From positions 33,407 through 97,406 of the forward strand of contig JAAEAF010004384.1 of assembly GCA_011037195.1 (NCBI GenBank): 64,000 nucleotides of DNA. Reading direction: 5' to 3'. A model generated the notes under the pieces. The model was not told where the DNA came from. It was given only the letters and a program-made list of their open reading frames with translations, and did no database searches. The number at the start of each line of letters is the position of its first letter. Within the stretch, counting starts at the first letter, position 1. The position numbers and the translations under genes were made by a program. Shown here piece after piece: positions 13,901-24,800 of the stretch. Origin of the DNA: Triatoma infestans. Taxonomy: Eukaryota; Arthropoda; Insecta; Hemiptera; Reduviidae.

Positions 13901-16900
13901 TAATATTTGTATAAATGGATACAACACTTTCAATGTTTGAAATAAAAGCCATCCTTCATCAAAACAACACCAAGCTCGTCTAAAATTCAAATCAAAATTT
14001 TAATAATTATTTTTTTAATTAAAGCTCCTCATGTATAATAGAATAAAACGGAAAAATAAAATCATTATACCTTCCCAAATATTCATGACCCATAAAAAGC
14101 ATTTGCAAAGATGCCGGCAATTCTTCCTCTTCTTCACCATCGATTTTCTTCAACAGACTTTTTTCTTTTAATTCTTCTTCGCTAAACATTAATAATTAAC
14201 ATGATTAAAGCTAAAGTGAAATAGAAATTGCATGTAGAAATTAAAAATCTAGTGTGATAGCCTTGGACAACTTGTTCTTCCTGCCTTACTTCAACTATTA
14301 ATGGAAAAATGTTCTTCAAACTTGAAATTTTAGCCGCACGTTTCATTTTTCTTAATATTATATAGTAGTACAACAATACAACATATTGTAATAACTGTTT
14401 ACAAATAAATGTTAAGTCAGAACTCTTCCAGAACGAAACAGAAAATCAACCGCATAGGAAAAATGTTACTAATAAAAGACATTTTGTATACCAAGTTTTA
14501 AAAAGTCGTTGGATATTTTAAACATACAAAAAAACGCAAAACTGAAAACATTTCAGTAAATTTGTATTTCCGGTTGATGGTTTTTGACCGAAATCTTCAT
14601 CATGACGGTCATTTAATTATTTATTAACTTTAAGTTAATCACAACAGCTGACAGCAACCAAACATTGATGTCATACAGTAAAAAAAAAAAGAAAAAGATA
14701 TAGCCCCACAAATTCCCTTCTTGTTTTTATCTTTTAAAAAATCTTTGCAATTTTTACGACAATCTAAAATTTCCTTCGCATGGAACGCGTTTGCAATTCC
14801 AGTTTTGCAAAAACGCGACATAATACCTCTTATGAAGAAGAAATCTGAAGAGTGGCGCTTCCATAAATGTTTCTCAGTGACCCTAGTTACAAGATCATTA
14901 CTTTCCTCCAGAACTGAGTAATTTTATAGATAAAGTCTTTCTTAATCCACTATCGTAATCTTCAAGCACAGAATCGCATCATTACCTTCGAGAGACTTCC
15001 CCTGCCAAAATAAAACCCAGCGAATGCGAAGCCTCCAAGAGATAAAAATTACACAAGACGAATGTGAACTAATCAGAGGTACCTAAAAGGAATACTAAGT
15101 TTGACTTTCTACAATTTTCCATTTTTAAACTTGGCTGTTCATACAATAATAAACAACAACAATAAAAACCATTCACTAAAAATATTATTTTTGTATTATT
15201 TCAAGGAACGCAAAATACAGCCAATAAAAACTGAATTTCTAAAATGTGAGAGCAATGCAATTCTTTCTCCTATAGCAGTAAAAAATAAATAAATAAAAAT
15301 TATTTTTACCTTTTAATGATATAATACAAAATTATCCATGGAGCAACACTCTCTATTGGCATTTCTGTAGAATTATCGGCTGCTTCCATTTGTTGATTAA
15401 TTATATCACGTAACGTTTGTATTAATCTTGTGAGCTTTTCAGTGGGCATAGTTTGAACTGAAACATGTAAAAATAAAAATAACTATATTCTTTATACTTT
15501 ATTTTAAAAAAATGCGTTCAACAAGCAAAATGATCTTTTTTTTAAATTAAGGAAAATATCAGATTTACAAATTTATAAAAAAGAGCTACTCTTGCCGAGT
15601 TGGCTTCTGACCATATCTGTTTCAACATCAATTGTCAAACATTAGTTAAGCAACCATCTCGATACTGTTTAATTTTGAACGACTTCAACCTCCTCGGTAA
15701 AAACAACTTTATCTACAACCATTCTTCAATAAACCTAAATTATTTAACATAATTTAATTTTAATTTATTGCTATAAACCTAACATTATTTAAAAATTAAA
15801 AAACACCCGAAACCGGTCGATGACCACACAAAGAACTAAGCTATCACGGAAAATATCTCTGATATAATGTAAATTATACTAGTCCAGTGCTAATTCTACT
15901 TATTGACCGGGGCTACTGCTAGATCCTAATAAATTTAATATACAAACGTGATTCCATTTCAGTACATTCTACATTCTCAGGCTATATTTTAATCTGCTAT
16001 TACCTCTTTCAACATCAGAAACGTACGGCATTACAACTGCAATGAATGCAATCACTTGGACTTCAGTGTTGACACTTGATCTTTTTCGTTATAATTTCGC
16101 AAAGTATAATTTATTTGACCATTTACATTATATTATAAGATCAACCGCCGTAAATGACGGTTACGTTAAAAAAATATATATTTTAATTTATGTATCTAGG
16201 ACCAGATTAGATGAAGTTTATAGGTAGACTCTGGACCCATACATAAGCACTACTGTGTGGACTACTGTGCATGCGTCTGTACGCGCTAGAGAACAGTTTG
16301 TTCGTATTCTGAATTTTTTATCGGCATTGCCGGATTATTGGTGCATCCTCTTGCCCTCCTCAGTGCTGTCCGTCTGAGGTTCGTCTGGAGGAAACTGGAG
16401 AACACTCGGAGGAAAAATTAAAAGAAAAAAATAGCCAACCTGATCACAGCAAATACTCTTGAAATATCTATTTCATTAGGCATGTACAAACAATAGATGA
16501 AATAAGCCGGCGGCTACCTAAATATGGAAAGGAATAGAAAAGGTGTTTCCTCAATACAAACTGTATAGTTTCGTTTTTGTTTTTATTTATTAAATAGACT
16601 GGAAGATTTTCATTTTATTTTAATAATAATTTTTAATTTATTTTTGGCTACTTTCAGAGATAACTAAACACATAATTTTCGTGCCGTTTTTACTCAGTTT
16701 TAATTCCTTTCTTTGTACTTATTTCTTATTAATTAAATTATTTTGTTTGTGTTATCACTATATATGTTATAGAACCGGGAATAGGGTTATATATTATTTT
16801 TGTAAAAATTTAGTGGACTATCCACTTCTTCCGAGGGAAGGGATTAGCTCAGTGGTAGCGCGCTGGACTAATCGGGTTCGAATCCAGCCGTGCTACCCTT

Positions 16901-18860
16901 AGATTTTCTCTTCCTAGGAGCCCTACAGCTCACTGTCCGGTGATGGACAGTGTTGTCTGTAACGGGAGAACACTGTCCGGAGGCCGGCAGTGCACTGAGA
17001 AGGCTCCGGGCGCAAATGACCACAGATGTTGAGACGCCTTAAATAAAAAAAAAAAAAAAAACTTCTTCCGAAGTCTTGGTTCCTTGCAGGTATCCTAACC
17101 TGCAACACGAACCACACTTACACTGGCACCCCGAATACACACAAAACATATATAGGCCCGTTAAAGAAAATAGTAATGTACAGGCAAACTCTAACATTTT
17201 ACCAATTCACTCATACTTTATAGACTTCACCAATTGTACACTTTATAGACGACAAGATTGAAAGGGCGTTACAATATATCTTTTAGATGGTAGATCATTT
17301 TGCTCTATTTTTTTTTTTGTAACGCCGATTGGTATTGGCATCAAGCCATGTCCTATCAAGGGCAGCCATCCGCTCTTCATACCCATCCGCTGCACCAGGT
17401 ATTTCGCTCTAAAGCCACTAACATCTAGATCACATTCATACACATTGTTTAATTAACTCTCTGCATGAATTCATGACCCTTCCCTGTCTTCGACTGACCA
17501 TTTTTCAACTAGAAAATAATACCGGAATCACTAATTTGAAAAAAAAAAGGGCATCTAGTAGACGTGCGGCCGATTTCTAGTCAAACTGAACCAACTAAAG
17601 CAATGTAAACAAACTTAAAATACGATTGCGGTAAATTAAATAGTACTCTAAATAATATAATAGTTAATACTTACACACTGAACATCCAACTATATCCACA
17701 CAAGAGACAATCCCTTGCAAAACACTGACAATCATATCGGCCACAGTAGATCGCTCTTCGTCACTGCAACTTCTATATAGATTTAGTGTTTCATACAAAC
17801 ACGATTCACTCCAACATACACATTCCTACCAACAAAAATAAAAATAATAATAATAATAATAATAAAAAATCTGGAGTGAAAACTCACTCGACTTTTTCTT
17901 ACTCTGATTTAGTACAGATATATATATATACTCATAGGTCTGATAGAGTATATATATATAATATTATATTAATTATATATTAATTATATAATTTCATTCG
18001 ATTATAAAGAATTACATATATATATATAAATGATAAATTTCGTTATAATCGAATTGTAAAATATATAAGTATATCTAATATATCTATATATATAATTATA
18101 TATCTTTACAATTCGATTATAAAGAAATTTATCATTTATATATATATATGATAAATTTCTTTATAATCGAATTGTACATATTTGTACCTAACATAAATAC
18201 AGGGGTGGAAGAGCGATATGTATCTACCTAGAAAGCTTGGCAGATAGAGAAGGATTTATATTCTGATCCAAAAGTGCTTACTAAAAACCCTGAACCAACT
18301 ACATATAACATTAGAAATCTAACGCCCAAATTCCGTGCAAAATCAACTTTTTTTAAAAAATATTTCAAATAAAAGAGATGCATTTAAGTCTGTGCAGTTA
18401 GCATATCAAGTTTACAGGAAATCGTTGTAACGTTTTTCGAGAAAATTCCAAACACTCAAAAACCTATTCTGTAAAATCGCACTTCCGGTAAACCGAATTT
18501 CAAATTTGGAATTCTATCAAGCTTTTAATATGTAATAATATTATGTAGGTGGCAAAATCATATATTAAACTGAAGAGGTACTTTATAGAAAAGCATAACG
18601 CTACTGTTTTCTCTAGAACCCCCAAAAAATCATTTTTCCGGGGAAAATGTTTCAAATAAAAGTGATAGGTATTTATGTGAGGTAGTAGTGTAAGAAGTTT
18701 AATGAAAATAGTTGGAGTCGTTCACGAGAAAATCACGAAAAACTGAAAAACTATTACTTCCGATAAATGGATTTTTCCCAAAATCTTCGGGTCGGTCGGA
18801 TGCAGTGGACTTACCTAAATCGAGCTTCCTGTGCCTTTTCATTTTTGAGATCTTCTGTTA

Positions 18861-18898
<38 letters not shown>

Positions 18899-21800
18899 TC
18901 CAGAAAAACATTTTTTTCGTATTCAGGAGACATTAAAACATCTATTTACGGTGAAATTCAATTTTGAAAATATGGCACAATCGCAATACTTCCTCTAACT
19001 TGGAGTAAGAGAAAGTAAAAAATTATCAGATTCAATCTTTTAACTTAATAATAACCTAATTATACAAACTTCTTTTACCTTATGATTTGCTAATTTCCAA
19101 TAAGAATCAAGTATCAATGAAAACTGCATAGACCTGGATAATATAATATCTCCAGTTTCGCTTTCCTCTTCTGCGCTTAAAGAATCAGCCAAAGTATCGG
19201 TAACTTCTTCATAATATCCACTATTATATAAGTCCATTACTTGTTCTAATCTCTTATTCCTGTACATTCAGAAAGAAATTTAACTTGCAATTAAAAGCAT
19301 ATGATATTGTGGAAATTGAATGATCATTAAATCTAACCAGATTCTGCCACAGAGTTTGAGCGATGAGTTGAATGAATAAAAATTGTTTGTAAAGGGAGTT
19401 GGCCATAATGCCAAATCCACTAAAATCTGAATAGTGGCTCATTCTTTAGCAACTTGATCTATAGCGGCTCAATTGGGTACTGATTGTACACAGAATGTAG
19501 TCGTGATAGAGTATATACAGTAGTGACCTAGATTTTGCATCTGAATACAATAAACCCAAATAGTTGAATAAATCAACATCAGCTACCAGCTGTTTGTATT
19601 GGTTTTATATGTATAAGGTACCTACAGGACGCCAAAGAGCCCTGAAAAGTGGTTACATGATCCTTGAAGTGGTTAGTCCACTTCACTTATTCGGTTAGGT
19701 CATCTTTCGAACGATTCTCTAATCATAGCGTACAAATTCTCTTCAGTTGTAAACTTGTAAAAGTTTAAATTCTTCATAGACTAGAGCGGGGGGAATACAT
19801 GTTCAAACCAATCCTGCATCCAGATATGTGGGGTGGGCACATCGCCTGTTTCTTTCCTAAATCCTTGCCCACGGACCCACAAAGCTCATACTAGAACCCA
19901 TCACGTCCTTCTCTGTAACATTCAGACTATAAGCAATGAAATGATTCCTTTCTTTCTTCTCTGTACTCTATTATACACGCTAATTAGCGAAAGGAAATTG
20001 AGCCATTTACTGAAAGACATTTGTCTTCAATTGATTAGACTAGCTAAATCCGCAAGACTTTGTATTATTGTAGCCTTGAATTGTCAAGGGGCATAGCCAT
20101 TTCTTACGAACACTTACGCTGAACTTCTCGGGCAATGGTAATTGATTTGTGCAATTACTTGGACTTAAAGAACCCACAAACACTACTAACATTAATTAAT
20201 TATACAGTGTACATTTTAAAGACTACATTTTTTGTACAACCGCTAACATCTAAGGGAGACACAATAGATATTTCGATGGCAATAGCAGAGGATTTTGTTT
20301 TTTGGCCACTCCTTCTAAAAACGCCTAAACATAACCTGAAAGGAATTTTCACGATGATTATCTCAATTCCAAAACTCAAAGAAATAGGGACACTTCGATA
20401 ACAAACCTTTTAAATGATTTCAATAAATTCACTGTAATGCCTTTATTCACTGTTGTATGTTTGGTAACATTTGGTATATGAACTTGAACATTGTCACATC
20501 TTTCATCATAAATAACCTTAAAAGGAAAAAAGGAAAAATGCCCATAAATGAAATCGTCTTTTAATGCGATTTAGAATCTGTTTTATATAGAATAAACGCT
20601 ATATAAGCCTCAACACTATATAAAATATAACATGCAAATTGTCTAAACCAACGAAACTTATTAATTTTAAACAATCTTATTTATATCGCACATGTCTGAT
20701 TACCTGTTGCAAAGCTCGAGCGGCTCCCTCAGCATCACCACTATAAAATAACAATAAAGCTTCCAACCAATAAGCTCTAATTATAAATTCTACGTCATCA
20801 GTATCATAAGCACGGTTATTTAAACAACCTAGAAATAGTGATGAAAATTCTCCACCAAGAAGCCTGAGGGAAAGAAAAAAAGTTGTAAGGGAAAGTTACA
20901 TTAGGATTGAGATTAATAAATGATTGATATAAAAATTGGACATTTATTGGGATCCATTAAAGCCTTCATCATGCTTCTTTAAAAGATACAGTACTCGATC
21001 TGTTGCTGTTTATTCTTCCTTTCACTTCATGGTCGATAGAGTCACATTCAATAAAATGCTTTATATTCGCAGGGTCCATTAAAGCCCGTCATACAACGGT
21101 GCACATCATATACGCTTAAACTCTTCAACTGCTACTTTTTATCATCGAGTGATACCTCACCAAATCAAACCTATCACATTGAATACTATAGAACATAATT
21201 TTGTTCTTTAGCTGATTTTTAATCTTTAGTGGGCACTTACACAATAAAACTAACTGCTCCTTATAATTAGAAAACATTATAAATATAAAATGAACTTATT
21301 GCTAAGCAAAAATATAATCTTCATGTAAGAGAACTGAAGATATAATGGTAACTGTGCACTGATGGCTGTTCATAATATACTGAGAATAATAGGTATAATA
21401 AGGAATAGGGTATAATAGAGTATTCTTAAAGCAAACTGCAGAGAGTTCTAGCTAAAAACATCATAATTTCAAGATAAAATTATCATTTCACAAATAAAAA
21501 TCACCAATATATGCAAATTATATGCTTATAGCTGCATATATATGTGATTCTAACGTGGTAGGGGATTTCTACTATTGGTGATGTGCCTACTAGTATGAAT
21601 TGTTTCCGAGCTATCGTTCTAAAACTATAATACTTACGTGTTCCCTAAAGGACTTTGTAATCCTTGTTGTTTTCCCTTGGTGAGCCATTGATGTAGCAAA
21701 AGTTCACCAAATGTAAGAATACTTAGATCTTCCAATAACGTATTTGGCTCCATATCAGATTTCATAGCTACAGGATTATATTTCCTAAGATAACAGTCCA

Positions 21801-24800
21801 CAAATTAATTGTTATAATCTAAATAATAAATAACAAAAAACATAAAATAAAGTGAAGAAACGTATAAAGAAATGGGACTAACAAATAGATTAAAAAAACT
21901 CTTGTATAATATTTACAAAGTTCTTCTGGCCAATGAAATTTCCATTTTTTGGCTAATTTTAGATTGGCATGTTTAAATACATCAATTATATTAATATTAT
22001 TAATTTCTACGAAATCAATAAAATCATTAATGTCGTTAATTTCATTTTTCGTATTAAAATAATTTTCTTCTTCAATAAATCTGAAAATAAGTATTAAAAA
22101 AAAAACTTAATTAGAATCTAATTAAAGAAATCTCTTAAAATAAAAAAATATCGAGAGTGATATTTTTATTACTGATCTCTCTGTTCTCTTGAAATGGCAT
22201 TTTTATTCATTTTGGCATCTTCTTCTTCTTTGTATAATCTGTATAAGTCCATTGTGTGCATGGAATCTTCTGACCATGCTTCGCTTTCTTTTTTATAATC
22301 CTTTGGCCTGATTAAACAGTATCATATTATAAATAATAAAAGTAGTAACTCAATTTGTCTTTTGGGTTCGCGCACCTATATAAATCCCTATCACGTAAAA
22401 AACTCCGATTATGGTACTTAACGTCTAGAGTTCGAAATACAGAATAATTTTATATAGAAAATTAAGTACTAAATAAGAAACGCCAAATGAGTATTTGAGA
22501 ATATAACTTGACAACTTTTTAAGCCCATCTCTTGGAACCAATTGAGGCCAAGTAAAGGAAGCCCAACGTAAGAAAAATACAGGGTTTTTTTATCAATAAA
22601 GATGCCAAGAGACTTTTCAGCGCTAATCTCGCAAATTACAAGATGATTACCATGACAAATTACATGATGACGGCCATGATATCCTGTAGTTTAACTTGTC
22701 TCTCACATGAAGGAATGCAGCCATAAATGGATCTCCTGTGCGGCGTGAAAGTGCTTTCATATCATGGGCTATAATTGTATTAAAGGGAAGAAAAAGGGAC
22801 AAAAATGTTATGAGGCCATAGGAAAATATCCCTAGTTTACAACTTCTACAGCATAGTTGCTTTTGCGTGGTACGGTCATTCATCATTTAAACCTTCTTAA
22901 TAAAGGAAAAAAGGCCATAATCACGGAACACATTTGAGTGTTCAAGTGGATCTTTACTTAAAAATTGACAAAAGCATTCCAACGCAAACGATATTTCAAT
23001 TTTGGATTCTAGAGCCGAATTTAGAATAGATCATATCGCTTAATTCAGCAACGGTATTCACTAAAGACATGCGGCTCATGTTAGAGTATACTCGCAAACA
23101 TTACTGTCTATTACTAATATGTATTGACCCTTAAAAGTGCTTTTGACTATATATTATACTTTTGTTAAAAAGCTTTTCTTCTATAATACTTTCATTTATT
23201 TATCAGGAAAATAGTTTAGGAACCGGAAATTTTCGTTCTTCATGAATAAGGAGAACAGACAGCATACATAAAAAAGATGAATATTTGTGATTTTAAATAT
23301 GTTTAAATGATATTTAAATAATGTGTAAATGAAAATACTCACAGCAAACTCAAAGGAATCAATCTGGCAAAAGTGTTTGCAATGCAAGGCTCTTCTCTTC
23401 TAATAGTGCTCCTTACACGGGCTGATCTTCTTTTTTGATTTTGACTATTCAAAAGTTTTTCCATTAGATTCCCATTTCGTCCTTTACCTAAAATAATAAT
23501 CAATTAACTTACCCAAAAATTTTAGGATATAATCTTTTAAAGACAAACGTGTCACTCATTTTTTGGCAAATTAACTTACAGAAGAAAAGTCTTTGTGTAT
23601 GTGTGAGAGAGAGAGAAAGCTTTATGTAAAAAATAGAAAAGTCTAAAATAGTTTAGGCCAATTGTTAGCAAAATTAAATTTTTTCCTATCTTTCCATCTA
23701 CATCAATTACAAAAAATTGAAGTTTTTGTGATGAAATTAGCTGATAAGTTTTGAATAATTTTCTTTTCCAAGGTGAAATCAAATAAATCCCAAACAAGGG
23801 AACCACAATGGATTTTTAGAGAATCTGGCTTATAGGCACTTGCTTCTATATCTATATTCACAAATCTGATAATGAGGAGTATACCGGAGCATCTGTTTTT
23901 AATCCATGCATTAGAAACCGAATTTATTAATATGAAAGGTTGCTATAAAATCTGAAAATTCAATTACATTTTATTATATTTTCCCGTATTTGTTTACTTT
24001 CTTTTTTTCATCCTTAATCGTTAAAAATTTCAATTGCAAATCTACTAAGTATATTTTGTTATTATAACAATTACCATTATCCTCTTCCTCTGCATCATCT
24101 ACACCCTTGTTATTATCAGAATCTTCTAATTCAGAATCGGACTGCTCTACCTGGATATGAACTGGAGATTCCTCACTGTTTTCAATTCGTAATCGTAACG
24201 GTCGAAACATGTTCTAGAAATCAAACAAAATAAAGCAATAAGAGAATGAAAAAAATAAAATAAAACAAAATTCACACAAAAAAAAGTATTTGGGAAAGAA
24301 TATTTAAAAAAAAAAAAACGAAGATTTAAAAATAAAAACAAATTAAAATATAACTCACTGATCACCTTTTCACGGACTTCCCGTTCTGCCTTATCATATA
24401 AATAAAGAAGGCACTTGTAAACATCGATCCACGATTCTAAAATCACTGGTAATTCAGGCATTAATGGCTCTTCTTCTTTTAATTTCTTGTAAAATTTTTC
24501 TCTGGCTTTTATTCTGGCTCCTTCTTTTAAATTATCAGCTAACTTATACATTTCTTTCACTTTATCGCAGTTAATGCTTATTTCTGGTGGTGTAGAAGAT
24601 AACTTGCTGAAAATAAAGTGAAAAAATTAGTTTAAGATTCATAAATCGGAGAGAGTCTACTAGCCGGCTTCTTTCAGGAATCTTGGCGTTCTTGCAAGCA
24701 TTCAGCGTCAATCGAAGAGTTTGAATAGATCATGATTAATCCAAGCTTACGCAATCACATATTACTTTGTAGACTACTGATATGTGCAACTATTAGGTAT

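Noticed and set aside
16835..16905. Possible functional tRNA gene
   Set aside because: The A and B boxes are good, but the anticodon arm is missing and the sequence continues into a poly-A-tailed body with target duplications: a SINE.
24359..24366. CABIN1 exon 6 ending at the stronger-looking donor GTGAGT after 24359
   Set aside because: It would shift the frame relative to exon 7; the donor at GTGATC after 24366 keeps it.
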